Positions 20,281 to 29,599 of a stretch of DNA of 64,000 bases are shown one piece after another. The stretch comes from Pseudomonas sp. B21-028 (GTDB lineage: Bacteria > Pseudomonadota > Gammaproteobacteria > Pseudomonadales > Pseudomonadaceae), in NCBI RefSeq assembly GCF_024749045.1, contig NZ_CP087184.1:5146001-5210000 (forward strand). The letters run 5' to 3'. The translations under genes were made by a program, and so were the position numbers. Position 1 is the first letter of the stretch. Every line of letters starts with the position of its first letter. The notes under the pieces are model-generated. The model worked only from the letters and a program-made list of their open reading frames with translations, had not been told where the DNA came from and ran no database searches.

Positions 20281-21281
20281 CTGAACAGAACGAACCTGCC
20301 GGCAGCCAGGCCCATGCCGCCCAACAGCGCCAGCGCGCCAGTCAGCTGGCCCAGGCCATCCGCACCGAGCTGCACAAGGCGGTGGTCGGCCAGGCTGCGG
20401 TGATCGACGATGTGCTCACGGCTTTGATCGCCGGTGGCCACGTACTGCTCGAAGGGGTTCCCGGGCTGGGCAAGACGCTGCTGGTGCGTGCTCTGGCCCG
20501 CTGCTTCAGCGGCGAGTTCGCGCGCATCCAGTTCACCCCCGACCTGATGCCCAGCGATGTTACCGGGCATGCGGTGTACGACTTGCAGACCGAGCAGTTC
20601 AACTTGCGCAAGGGGCCGGTGTTTACCAACCTTCTGTTAGCGGACGAGATCAACCGTGCGCCGGCCAAGACCCAGGCCGCGTTGCTCGAAGCCATGCAGG
20701 AGCGCCAGGTGACCCTCGAAGGCCGTGCCTTGCCCATCGCCCAGCCCTTCATGGTGCTTGCCACCCAGAACCCCATCGAACAGGAAGGCACCTACCCGCT
20801 GCCGGAAGCCGAGCTCGACCGTTTCATGCTCAAGGTGCGCATGGACTACCCCGATGCCGAGCAAGAGTTGAACATGGTGCGCCAGGTCAGCCGCTCGACC
20901 CGCGCCGACATGCTCGATGTACAACCCTTGCGGACGGTGTTGCAGGCCAAGGACGTGCAAGCGCTGCAACGCATCGCCAGCGACCTGCCAATGGACGACC
21001 AGGTCCTCGACTACGCCGTGCGGCTGGCTCGCACCACCCGCAGTTGGCCGGGGTTGAGCCTGGGGGCCGGGCCACGGGCCTCGATCGCGCTGGTGCGTTG
21101 TGCAAGGGCCCGGGCGTTGCTGCGCGGCGGCGAGTTCGTGGTGCCGGACGACATCAAGGGCTGTGCCCTGGCGGTGCTGCGCCACCGGGTACGCTTGGCG
21201 CCCGAGCTGGACATCGAAGGGCTCTCGGTGGACCAGGTATTGGGACAACTGCTGGACCAAGTCCCGGCGCCGCGCTTGTGA
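20277..21281 (+). CDS. MoxR family AAA+ ATPase
   Basis: The 334-residue protein has Walker A GVPGLGKT (60-67), Walker B LLLADEINRAPAKTQ, sensor 1 MVLATQNPIEQEGTYPLPEA and the MoxR C-terminal lid domain. MoxR ATPases act as chaperones for partner proteins, often with VWA or DUF58 proteins such as the one encoded next. It begins at an ATGA overlap with the DUF4350 gene. Confidence 0.94.
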   Translation: MTEQNEPAGSQAHAAQQRQRASQLAQAIRTELHKAVVGQAAVIDDVLTALIAGGHVLLEGVPGLGKTLLVRALARCFSGEFARIQFTPDLMPSDVTGHAVYDLQTEQFNLRKGPVFTNLLLADEINRAPAKTQAALLEAMQERQVTLEGRALPIAQPFMVLATQNPIEQEGTYPLPEAELDRFMLKVRMDYPDAEQELNMVRQVSRSTRADMLDVQPLRTVLQAKDVQALQRIASDLPMDDQVLDYAVRLARTTRSWPGLSLGAGPRASIALVRCARARALLRGGEFVVPDDIKGCALAVLRHRVRLAPELDIEGLSVDQVLGQLLDQVPAPRL

Positions 21282-21309
21282 TGATGGATCTCCTGATGAC
21301 GCCGCATTC

Positions 21310-21418
21310 TGTGGCGAGGGGATTCGTCCCCGCCGGGCTGCGCAGCAGCCCCCTGGTTCTGCCTGACACACCGCAACGGGCTGCTTCGCAGCCAGCGGGG
21401 ATAAATCCCCTCGCCACA
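21310..21418. repeat. Type B palindromic repeat inside an operon
   Basis: GTGGCGAGGGGATTCGTCCC at the left and GGGATAAATCCCCTCGCCAC at the right enclose GGGCTGCGCAGCAGCCC, CCTGACACACCG and GGGCTGCTTCGCAGCC. It occupies most of the 184-base gap between the MoxR and DUF58 genes, the only non-overlapping junction in this operon. Confidence 0.9.
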
Positions 21419-21465
21419 AAAAGCATCCTCGCCTCAATGGACTTCCTGGACAAAGGAATGCACCC

Positions 21466-22797
21466 ATGAAGCCCTCGCGCCTGCTGTTGATCTGGCTGGC
21501 AATCCTGCTGGTCCTGGGCATTGGGCTGGGTACGTTGCAAGCGCTGGGCATCGTGGTGGCATCGGCGCTCGTGTCGATCAATTGGGGCTTGCAGCTCGCC
21601 CTGCTGGCCCTGGCGGTCCTCGACGCCGTGCGCCTCAGGCGTTTGCCGTCGCCCCGCGTGCAACGGCAAATGCCCGGGAGCCTGGCACTGGGTCGCTGGA
21701 GCGACGTTCACCTGATGATCATGCACGACGCTCACCAGCCGCTGAACGTCCAGGTCTTCGATCACGTACCCAATGGTCTGGATTTCGAATACCTGCCACT
21801 GTCGGTCGAGCTGCAACCCGGCCAGCACAGCCAGGTCGGCTATCGCCTGCGCCCCCTCAAGCGTGGGCATTTCAGCTTCGAACACTGCGAAATCAATCTG
21901 CCCAGCCCATTGGGCCTGTGGACCGATAAGCGCCTGCTGGATGCGGTCGATGAAGTTCGCGTGTATCCCGATTTCGCCAGGCTCTACGACGGCCAGCTCC
22001 TGGTGGTGGACAACTGGCTCAACCAGCTCGGCGTGCGCCAGCGCCAACGGCGGGGCCAGGGGATGGAGTTCCATCAACTGCGCGAATTCCGCGAGGGCGA
22101 CAGCCTGCGCCAGATCGACTGGAAGGCCACCGCCCGCCACCGCGCGCCGATCGCCCGGGAGTACGAGGACGAACGCGATCAGCAGATCATCTTCATGCTC
22201 GATTGCGGCCGGCGCATGCGCAGCCAGGACGATGAACTGTCGCATTTCGACCACGCTCTCAACGCCTGCCTGCTGCTCAGCTACACCGCGTTGCGCCAGG
22301 GTGACGCCGTGGGCCTGAGCACCTTCGCCAGCGAGCCGCCCCGCTACCTCGCCCCGGCCAAAGGCCAGGGCCAACTCAACGTGTTGCTCAACGCCGTGTA
22401 CGACCTCGATAGCAGTCAACGTCCCGCCGATTACCAGGCCGCCGTCAACGACCTGCTGACCCGCCAGAAACGCCGGGCCCTGGTGGTGCTGGTGACCAAT
22501 CTGCGGGATGAAGACGACGAAGACCTGCTGACGGCGGTCAAACGGCTGGGCCAGCAGCACCGGGTATTGGTGGCGAGCTTGCGCGAAGAAGCGCTCGACC
22601 GGCTTCGCCAGGCGCCGGTGCAGACCTTGCCGGAGGCGTTGGCCTATTGCGGGACGGTGGACTATTTGACTGCACGGGCCGAGCTGCATGAACGGATGAG
22701 CGCCCATGGCATTTCGGTGCTGCAAGCCCGGCCCGGGGAGCTGGGGGCCGAGCTGGTGACGCTGTACCTGGGATGGAAAAAGGCAGGGAATCTATAA
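21466..22797 (+). CDS. DUF58 domain protein
   Basis: The 443-residue protein has two N-terminal helices (RLLLIWLAILLVLGIGLG and the 25-50 region), a beta-rich middle, and the DUF58 signature GQGMEFHQLREFREGDSLRQ IDWKATARHR. A VWA-like fold follows (IFMLDCGRRMRSQDDELSHF), with the MIDAS-like D-C-G-R-R-M in place of DxSxS. DUF58 proteins pair with MoxR ATPases. It ends two bases before the convergent Tc A fragment. Confidence 0.9.
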   Translation: MKPSRLLLIWLAILLVLGIGLGTLQALGIVVASALVSINWGLQLALLALAVLDAVRLRRLPSPRVQRQMPGSLALGRWSDVHLMIMHDAHQPLNVQVFDHVPNGLDFEYLPLSVELQPGQHSQVGYRLRPLKRGHFSFEHCEINLPSPLGLWTDKRLLDAVDEVRVYPDFARLYDGQLLVVDNWLNQLGVRQRQRRGQGMEFHQLREFREGDSLRQIDWKATARHRAPIAREYEDERDQQIIFMLDCGRRMRSQDDELSHFDHALNACLLLSYTALRQGDAVGLSTFASEPPRYLAPAKGQGQLNVLLNAVYDLDSSQRPADYQAAVNDLLTRQKRRALVVLVTNLRDEDDEDLLTAVKRLGQQHRVLVASLREEALDRLRQAPVQTLPEALAYCGTVDYLTARAELHERMSAHGISVLQARPGELGAELVTLYLGWKKAGNL

Positions 22798-22798
22798 A

Positions 22799-24103
22799 TC
22801 AATGTTCCACCTTGAAAGGCAACCACCGTGGTGGCAAATAGGAATCCGGGCTGCGGAACTCCAACTCAAACTCACCGTAAGCCGCTGTCTTGGGAATAAT
22901 GGACCAGGATAAGGGAGCCCCCGTCACCGGCAGTGGTACGAACAGTGCTGGATCGAACCGTAACCCCAGAGCCTCCGGTGGGACTCCATACAAAGTGACA
23001 CTCGTCTCGTTGATCAAATTGCTGTCTTTCCTGACCCTCAGCTCCAGAATGCTGGGACTTGAATCCTTGATCACCATTCTCCAATTGGCCAGGTCGTCCA
23101 TGTTGATCGGACGTTCATCTAACCGAAGCGTAAATTCCTGCACCCAGGTATCTTCCGTTGCCAATACCCTGGATTCCAACCACTCCGCCTCCCACCCCAG
23201 CGCCCCCCTCACGGACGCACTCAGTGAATAACGCCCTATCCTCGACGGCAACTCGAAGGTAATCCGCGCCTTGCCATTCGCATCGGTAACGACCGGCTCC
23301 AGCACAACACCCTTGTAGAACCAGTGCACCCGCACGCCTTGAACCGGCTCACCGCTGGCCGCACTGACCACCGTGGCCTCAGCGCTGACCTCTTCTCCCG
23401 GGAGCCCCTCGAGGTCAGCACTGGTCAGGCTTTGGATCACGCAAGCCTCATGGACGAGATACTCAAACGATACAACCTCGGTCCCACCGACTGCCCTGGC
23501 CGTCACGGTGCCCGGCCCGTCGACTGTCGCCACGAAATTGAAGCGTGCGACACCGTAGAAGTTGGTGAACGTGATCGTGTCCTCCATGGCCACGTCCGTG
23601 CCACGCCAGGACACCTCTACCTGTCGGGCCGGTTGACCGGTCAGTGCGTTGGTCAGGGTGATTTCGAAGGACAAGGTTTCGCCCCAGTCGACCACCGTCG
23701 GGTCTTGATGCGTGACCGCCAGGACATCCACCGGAATATGACTGCCGAGGGAAAAAGCATTCAGCGGCGAGCGCGCCAGCAGCCGCGAGGCCGACAGTTG
23801 CAAATAGAACGCCGCGTCGGTCCGGTCACCAGCCGCAAGACTCACCGGCAGGCCATCGACGGTCAATGGTCGGGGAAACCCTAGCCCTACCGGTCCGAAA
23901 TTCATGGCCGTATCCAGTTCATCAGCACCCTGGATCCCCAGCGTCAGCATCTGATCGAGCAACGGACTGCCCTCTGCGACCGACAGCCTCAAATCGAGCT
24001 TCTCCGCCCGTCGAGGGAAGAAGGTCTGTTCGCCCCAACGCTGCGTGGCTCCCGTACCGCTATGTACGTTCAGGTCGAGCCAGGGATCTTCTGCATAGCC
24101 CAT
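22799..24103 (-). CDS. C-terminal Ig-like part of the VRP1/TcaA-like protein (frameshifted from 24060-26333)
   Basis: The frame (434 residues if started at ATG 24103) reads GYAEDPWLDLNVHSGTGATQ and continues into at least two Ig-like beta-sandwich domains: HIPVDVLAVTHQDPTVVDWG ... VEVSWRGTDVAMEDTITFTN and GLPGEEVSAEATVVSAASGE ... KARITFELPSRIGRYSLSA, resembling bacterial Ig-like domains. The ATG has no Shine-Dalgarno sequence and overlaps the end of the upstream frame by 44 bases. Removing one G from a GGG run (24099-24101) joins both into one protein of about 1177 residues. So this is probably the severed C-terminus of that gene, though a coupled separate gene cannot be excluded. Confidence 0.7.
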   Translation of the reverse strand: MGYAEDPWLDLNVHSGTGATQRWGEQTFFPRRAEKLDLRLSVAEGSPLLDQMLTLGIQGADELDTAMNFGPVGLGFPRPLTVDGLPVSLAAGDRTDAAFYLQLSASRLLARSPLNAFSLGSHIPVDVLAVTHQDPTVVDWGETLSFEITLTNALTGQPARQVEVSWRGTDVAMEDTITFTNFYGVARFNFVATVDGPGTVTARAVGGTEVVSFEYLVHEACVIQSLTSADLEGLPGEEVSAEATVVSAASGEPVQGVRVHWFYKGVVLEPVVTDANGKARITFELPSRIGRYSLSASVRGALGWEAEWLESRVLATEDTWVQEFTLRLDERPINMDDLANWRMVIKDSSPSILELRVRKDSNLINETSVTLYGVPPEALGLRFDPALFVPLPVTGAPLSWSIIPKTAAYGEFELEFRSPDSYLPPRWLPFKVEH

Positions 24104-26333
24104 TGACCAGCCGCAGGTAATCGAGCAGCTGTGATTCGGGTTCCTGGCTGAGCGCGACGGCGCGGTTGTAGATCGTCAGGTAGTACAAAGCGCTGGGTGT
24201 GAAGGGACTGGTGGCGGGGGCGTTTTCGACGCCATCACCGATGACGAGGTAAAGCGCCAGGAACTCCGCGCTCAGTTTCAGCGCCTTCACGACCTCGCTA
24301 CGGCTGATAAAACTGTTGAGCATGCCCAGGAACGGGTCGCCGGGCTCATCCTCCTCACCGGCGCTTGACGGAGCGTCCGCCTTTGAGCGTCCCGACACAT
24401 AGGCCAGCACCTCTTGCACCGTACTGCCCGCCCAGGTCAGCACCGGCAATGCCAGGGGCGGGGCCAGTTCGCCAAACACCGCCAGGCTCTCCTGAACCAC
24501 ACCGCGCTGGCCGGCACGGCTGCTCAGCAACACTGCGACGATCTGTTCGACGGTCTGTGGATCGTCTTTACCGAGCACTCGCCGCACCACGCGCGCGACC
24601 ACTTCCCGGGCATGATCCTCATAAGCCGGGTCAGCGGATTCGTCGCGATGAATGACCAACCCCTGTTCATCGACCAGCTCCAGCAACTGTTGGGTCCATT
24701 GCCGGTCGTTGGACAACGGCGAGACACCGCCCATGCGCAACGCGGCTTCGGTAAACAGCACGGGCGTGAGCTGCGAGCGGATCTGATCGAACAGCCGGTC
24801 CTGTGCCTCTGACGGCTCGGTAGGGACGGACATCCGCAATGGCGGTGTGGACAGCACGTCGCGATTGAACACCCGGTCGAATTGCGACAGCTCGGTGCCC
24901 CGTCCGAAAATCGAAATATCGCCCACGAACGCCGCGAATTCTTCCGCCGAGCAGCGGTAGTCTTCCCGCAACATCTGAAACAGTCCCAGGGCCCGAACGG
25001 TGCTGCTGGTCATCCAGTAATCGGGCGGTTCCGTCGCTGACGCGCCGCCCTGCCGTGCCTCTGGAGCCAGCTCGGCAGCGATGATCGCCGCCAGCAGTGC
25101 ATCGGTTTCATGGCTGGGCAATTGCAACGCGTTGTCCAGCCGGATCTTGCGGTTGAGCCGATCGATTCTGTCATTGAAGCTCACGTCGTCAATGAGCCCG
25201 ATGATTCTATTGGTGCTGGCATGGCCGCCATAGGTGATGCTCATCGAGTCATCCGCCAACCCATTGTTGACGAACACCGAGCCCGCATGTCCGGGGGTGA
25301 TCACTGTATCGACTATCAGCACATGGTCGGACAGCGAGGGGGCAAACGACTCGACCGAAAGCAAGGCTTCCAGCCCACGCTGAGTCAGTTTGGTCCGCTG
25401 GTTGAAAAATGCCGTCTGGTTCAGGTTCTGCGGTTCAATGCCTCGCGCCCCGAAGTTCTTCTTGAACCAGTCCTCGGTGTCTCCCTCGGGGAAAGGCGAC
25501 TCTTCCACCATGACCTGCCGCAACGCCGGGCTGAGCCGGGCCGCCTGGGTCAGGGCAGCGCCGCTGGTGTCGCCCCAGGGCAGCGCCTGCAGGAAATAGG
25601 GAAACACTGGATCGCACAGCTGCACGACGCGACCAATGGAAAGTTTCAGGTCCCGGGTCCACTCATCCAGCGTGACCCACGGGTGATGATAAGGCAGCCC
25701 GTTGGGGTAGCGTCGCCGACTCAACATCTCATCCAGATCGACGCCCTCACTCAGGGAGTCTTCGATGGACTTTTCCAGCACGGCGCTGACCACCTCGACC
25801 GACGACACCACCCGATATGTCGTCACCGGGTCGACGCGCAGCAGTCCCAGGTCCTTGCGGCGCAGGGTGAGCGGGTAAGCGTGATCGGCCTCGGAAGGGT
25901 CGAGGCGGCGTTCGGACCAATGCTTGAGCCACACCGCATAGGCCACGGGCGAATGGATGGCTTCGATCGCATCCGCCGGGCATTTATTACTGAAGTTGGG
26001 CTTGAACAGCTCTTCATAAGTGGGCCCCGGAACCAACGCCAGCAGGCCTTGGCGCAGGTGCGGGGGAAGCGGTTCCTGACGGGTCAGTTGATCTTCGATG
26101 AAGCTGCGCAGCACCCACGTTGCCAAGCCGTTGAGGCGTAGTGTCAGCGCCTGGGCATTTTCGGGGTCCAGCCCGTACTCGTTCACCAGCCCGGATGCCC
26201 CTTTGCGTGCCAGCGCACACACCGAGCCGCCTGCCTCGAAATACTGCCCCAGGTCGGACAGAGGCTCGGACTGTCGCCCCGCCAAGAGCTGTTCGCAAAA
26301 AAGACTGGCAATTTGCGCCGGAGAATCTTTCAT
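24060..26333 (-). CDS. Tc toxin A-type protein with VRP1 (TcaA/SpvA-like) domain, 3' frameshift
   Basis: The 757-residue frame starts at ATG 26331-26333 behind GGAG. The N-terminus matches the VRP1 family of Tc A subunits: a helical shell and segments such as NDRIDRLNRKIRLDNALQLP, STVRALGLFQMLREDYRCSA and FVGDISIFGRGTELSQFDRV FN. After LLDYLRLVN744 it enters a short out-of-frame tail ending LCRRSLARPERT, while the sensible continuation lies in the +1 frame. Canonical Tc A proteins go on to neuraminidase-like, pore-forming and TcB-binding regions; none is found here. It is 35 bases downstream of the Ig-repeat gene in the same operon. Confidence 0.85.
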   Translation of the reverse strand: MKDSPAQIASLFCEQLLAGRQSEPLSDLGQYFEAGGSVCALARKGASGLVNEYGLDPENAQALTLRLNGLATWVLRSFIEDQLTRQEPLPPHLRQGLLALVPGPTYEELFKPNFSNKCPADAIEAIHSPVAYAVWLKHWSERRLDPSEADHAYPLTLRRKDLGLLRVDPVTTYRVVSSVEVVSAVLEKSIEDSLSEGVDLDEMLSRRRYPNGLPYHHPWVTLDEWTRDLKLSIGRVVQLCDPVFPYFLQALPWGDTSGAALTQAARLSPALRQVMVEESPFPEGDTEDWFKKNFGARGIEPQNLNQTAFFNQRTKLTQRGLEALLSVESFAPSLSDHVLIVDTVITPGHAGSVFVNNGLADDSMSITYGGHASTNRIIGLIDDVSFNDRIDRLNRKIRLDNALQLPSHETDALLAAIIAAELAPEARQGGASATEPPDYWMTSSTVRALGLFQMLREDYRCSAEEFAAFVGDISIFGRGTELSQFDRVFNRDVLSTPPLRMSVPTEPSEAQDRLFDQIRSQLTPVLFTEAALRMGGVSPLSNDRQWTQQLLELVDEQGLVIHRDESADPAYEDHAREVVARVVRRVLGKDDPQTVEQIVAVLLSSRAGQRGVVQESLAVFGELAPPLALPVLTWAGSTVQEVLAYVSGRSKADAPSSAGEEDEPGDPFLGMLNSFISRSEVVKALKLSAEFLALYLVIGDGVENAPATSPFTPSALYYLTIYNRAVALSQEPESQLLDYLRLVNGLCRRSLARPERT
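24099..24101 (-). other. Probable +1 frameshift site (GGG run) in the Tc A gene
   Basis: On the minus strand the junction reads GTC AAT GGG CTA TGC; with one G fewer it reads GTC AAT GGC TAT GCA GAA GAT and joins LRLVN to GYAEDPW. No slippery heptamer or nearby stimulatory structure is evident, so mutation or sequencing error is more likely than programmed frameshifting. Confidence 0.7.
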
Positions 26334-26368
26334 CGCAGTGCTCCGTTTCAGGTATTGGAGACGGGTGG

Positions 26369-29300
26369 CTACAGGTCCTGGGCCAAGTCAAAACGCGGGC
26401 TTTCTCCCCAGTCCGAGCCGGCCTGCCGCGCCTTTACCCAGTGCGGGCCAGGCGTCAATGGCTCCCGGGGTGAGCCCGCCCAAGTGCCGTCAGCCACCGC
26501 AAGGTCCGGGGCGATCACCTGCCGGACATCGAACCAGTGCGACACCTCAACGCGCTTGCCGCTCTCACCGGTGCCTTCGAAGAACGCCGTGCCCGCGAAC
26601 CAGTGCCCCGCCTCCGGCGTCGTGAAGGTTGGAGCCGCGGACAACAACAGCACCTCATGGGTCGCGCTCCACCCGGAGCTGTACCCGTCGCAGTCCTGCT
26701 GCACGATCAACGAGTGAGAACCGGCCGGGCGTTCGATAACCAGGGGAATCGACCAGGTCCGGTTCGCCTGCACCTGCACCCTGCCCAGCACCGTGTCGGG
26801 TGCATCGCTCCAGGCCACTTCGACCCAGTCGCCGGTGTAGCCATGCCCGGAAATCGTCACCGTTGCACCGAGGTGCTGCTGCAGTGCCGGCGACTCGATG
26901 ACCGGGGTGGCCGGCACGGCGGTGAAGGCATGGTCGGGGCTGAAGACAGATTCTTCATCTTGAAAAAACTGTTTGGCCCGCAGCGTATAGGTGCCCACCG
27001 GCAAGTGCGCGTCATAGAACCAGTAGCCATCGTTGCCTCTGGCCCGCACCCTCGCCAAAGGCTCTTCCGCACCGTCGAGCCACAACTCGACGATCGCGGT
27101 GTCCCACTGCGATTTTTGGCGGGCATAGCCGTCAATGACCGAGACCCGGGCAATGGCATCGCCCGGCTGGGGATGGTCGATGGTGGGGGGGAACAGGATC
27201 ACCTTGAAGCTGACGGGCTCGCTGTCCTCGGAGGGAAAGTCGCCGTATTGCTGGACCGCGTAAACCTTGTGATCGTCAAACGCAAGGTCCTCGGTAATGG
27301 GCACCGACCATTCGTTGTCGGTGACCTCGGCTTCGCCGAGAAGGGTTTCTGATACAAAGTCAAACACGCGCATCAAAGCCCCAGGGATACCACCCGTGCC
27401 CTGAATGATCGGGTTGTGGTCCACCTCTTCATCATTCAGCGGTGAGGTGATGACCGGCCGCAACACGACGACCTCGAACGGTTGGGACACCTCATCCGAG
27501 GTCTGGCCGCCGAAGGACTGGGTCACCCTGGCGGTATAAGTGCCGGGCATGAAAGGCTCCGTCCGGGTAAAACTCCAAGTGGCGCCGCTCACTTGCGCGG
27601 CATAGGGGGAATTCGGGTCCCCATCGAACTGAAGCTGCACCTGCGCACCATTCAGGCAGGTGCCGGAGAAGCGCGGAGTCAGGCCGTCCTGGCGAACCTC
27701 CACGGTGGGGACCGGGGCCCGGATGACGAATTGCCTTGAAGTGGGCTCGGAAGAGAGGTTATTGAACAACTGCCGGGCTTCGACAGAATAACTCCCCGGA
27801 TTCCAGGCTTCGGTCGCAGCGCTTGACCACCTGTTGTTGGCAACCTCGACCGTCGGCACGGCAGGCGTCGATTCGCCCACACGCAGCACCTCGATCTGCG
27901 CCGCAAGCTGTCCCGTCCAACTGTGACCGATACCGGAAAACTCCGGTTTGCGGTCCCCGCCAACCTGAACCTCCAAGGTCGGCATCGGCACAGGTATCGT
28001 GACCGTGAGCCTGTCGCTCCAATCCGAATGAATCCAGGCGGAACCGTCGGGGAGTTTTTGCCGGATATCCACCGAGTAGTTTCCCGGCGGCTGATCGGTC
28101 CATTCCACCGCCCACTGGCCGCCATTGACGCCCGTGCTGACCTGCGGGTCGTTAACGCCGGTTTTATGGACATCCACCGTGGCACCGACGTGACCGGTGC
28201 CGGAGAATTTCGCCGTGCCGGGGCTGGGGTAGGTGACCTGGATATTGAGCAGTTTCGGCGGTTTTATCTTGAACGCTCTAGGCGAACTACGAGCCGAGTC
28301 TTTCCCGTTCAATGTTTGCAAGACAACCAGCGAGACAGGCCCCCCCGGCACGGTCACGTCTGCATTCCAACTACCATTGTCCTGCGTGACCACCGTGTGA
28401 CCCACACTGGTTTCCGACAAGTCGCGATAGACCTTCACCGTTGCACCCTTGAGTGCGTTGTTACCGCTGAGGTTAAAGGTCTGTGCCTGAATACTATTGG
28501 CGGCAGGACCAGTGATGGTCGGCGTGCGTAATACGGTATAGATCACGGGTTCGGAAATAACGCTGGGGAAACCCGCCAACTCAAAGATTGCCACCACCGC
28601 GATAGAGCCTTCGGGTAGCACTACATCGATAGCCGTTTCCCAAGTGTCGTTCGCAGTCACCGTCACTTCGGGCGCCAATTGAAAACTCTGATTGTCCCTC
28701 ATGACCACTTTGACTTTACTTCCAGGGGCGCCAAAGCCCTTGAACTTGTCCCCAATGCCTAGAACAGCATTGGCGTCGGGTGCGGTGATGTAAGCCAGGT
28801 AGATGTCTTGACTGGCTGCACGTTCGGACTCTTTAAGGCTGCCGGCCATCTTCTGATAGGCGTCTAGCGTCATGTGCCGCCCGTCTGCCGAAAGACTGAC
28901 AAGGGCTTGCCAGGTTCCGTTTACCGTCGTTATCTGTGCAACGTGGTGGGCAGGGTCGATACTGGTTCGTACAAACACCGTTCCCCCGTTGAATATGCCA
29001 CCCGTTCCATACATATAAAACCTTCGGGCACTGACATTTCTGATCGGGGTTATGGAGGGCTTAGGAATGACGTACTCTACTCCGGCTTGTGCCGTCATGT
29101 TCTTGTCGGTCGTGTCGTCCCTGTCATATATAAAGTTGAAATGTATGATTGCATGATCGACATTCCCAGCCACGGAGCGACTCTTCACATAAGTGTGCCA
29201 TTGTCCGTCTTGGGTCGCATGTTTCTCCAGATGATCCCAACCGGTGTCAACTGCTGAAACCAGCCCTAGTTTAATATCCCCCCCAGTCCGACCATTGTCT

Positions 29301-29593
29301 GCGGCCCTAAATCGTATGGTTTCTACCGTGAACGTTTTGCCATTCCCAGACCATATGGCGTTAAGTTCCAATTCAGCCCAATAAGCCGCACCACTACTGG
29401 CCCTCAGGGTTTTCACCGCGCGGGTTTCACCGACATGGGTGAGCCCATCGGCAATATTATCGTCGGGCTTCCCTGTGGACTCGCTCTGCTCAACACCGTC
29501 ATCACTTTGCATGACTACTCGCTCAACTATAAGAAAGTTTCGGTTGGCAACATCGCCTAAGCGCTTGAGCCAGTAGATGACAGGCGTGCTCAC
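26369..29593 (-). CDS. Ten-repeat Ig-like protein of the Tc locus
   Basis: The 1074-residue protein has a unique N-terminal region (about 1-175) followed by roughly ten beta-sandwich repeats of 85-95 residues. Each begins with a P-x-I/V strand, a G-T-G or G-x-G turn (SGTGHVGATVDV, SGIGHSWTGQLAAQ, EGTGESGKRVEV), a W near the middle (NGTWQ, NGSWN, NNRWS, DNEWS) and a Y-x-V/A-Q strand. No signal peptide or membrane helix is seen. The start is a GTG (29591-29593) with AGGTG upstream. It heads the operon with the VRP1 gene. The first third is noticeably less GC-rich than its surroundings. Function unknown; a receptor-binding or scaffolding role with the A protein is inference. Confidence 0.8.
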   Translation of the reverse strand: MSTPVIYWLKRLGDVANRNFLIVERVVMQSDDGVEQSESTGKPDDNIADGLTHVGETRAVKTLRASSGAAYWAELELNAIWSGNGKTFTVETIRFRAADNGRTGGDIKLGLVSAVDTGWDHLEKHATQDGQWHTYVKSRSVAGNVDHAIIHFNFIYDRDDTTDKNMTAQAGVEYVIPKPSITPIRNVSARRFYMYGTGGIFNGGTVFVRTSIDPAHHVAQITTVNGTWQALVSLSADGRHMTLDAYQKMAGSLKESERAASQDIYLAYITAPDANAVLGIGDKFKGFGAPGSKVKVVMRDNQSFQLAPEVTVTANDTWETAIDVVLPEGSIAVVAIFELAGFPSVISEPVIYTVLRTPTITGPAANSIQAQTFNLSGNNALKGATVKVYRDLSETSVGHTVVTQDNGSWNADVTVPGGPVSLVVLQTLNGKDSARSSPRAFKIKPPKLLNIQVTYPSPGTAKFSGTGHVGATVDVHKTGVNDPQVSTGVNGGQWAVEWTDQPPGNYSVDIRQKLPDGSAWIHSDWSDRLTVTIPVPMPTLEVQVGGDRKPEFSGIGHSWTGQLAAQIEVLRVGESTPAVPTVEVANNRWSSAATEAWNPGSYSVEARQLFNNLSSEPTSRQFVIRAPVPTVEVRQDGLTPRFSGTCLNGAQVQLQFDGDPNSPYAAQVSGATWSFTRTEPFMPGTYTARVTQSFGGQTSDEVSQPFEVVVLRPVITSPLNDEEVDHNPIIQGTGGIPGALMRVFDFVSETLLGEAEVTDNEWSVPITEDLAFDDHKVYAVQQYGDFPSEDSEPVSFKVILFPPTIDHPQPGDAIARVSVIDGYARQKSQWDTAIVELWLDGAEEPLARVRARGNDGYWFYDAHLPVGTYTLRAKQFFQDEESVFSPDHAFTAVPATPVIESPALQQHLGATVTISGHGYTGDWVEVAWSDAPDTVLGRVQVQANRTWSIPLVIERPAGSHSLIVQQDCDGYSSGWSATHEVLLLSAAPTFTTPEAGHWFAGTAFFEGTGESGKRVEVSHWFDVRQVIAPDLAVADGTWAGSPREPLTPGPHWVKARQAGSDWGESPRFDLAQDL

Positions 29594-29599
29594 GCCAAC

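Noticed and set aside
24060..24103. Programmed frameshift in the Tc A gene
   Set aside because: No slippery heptamer, internal Shine-Dalgarno stimulator or downstream hairpin is apparent; a simple indel is the easier reading.
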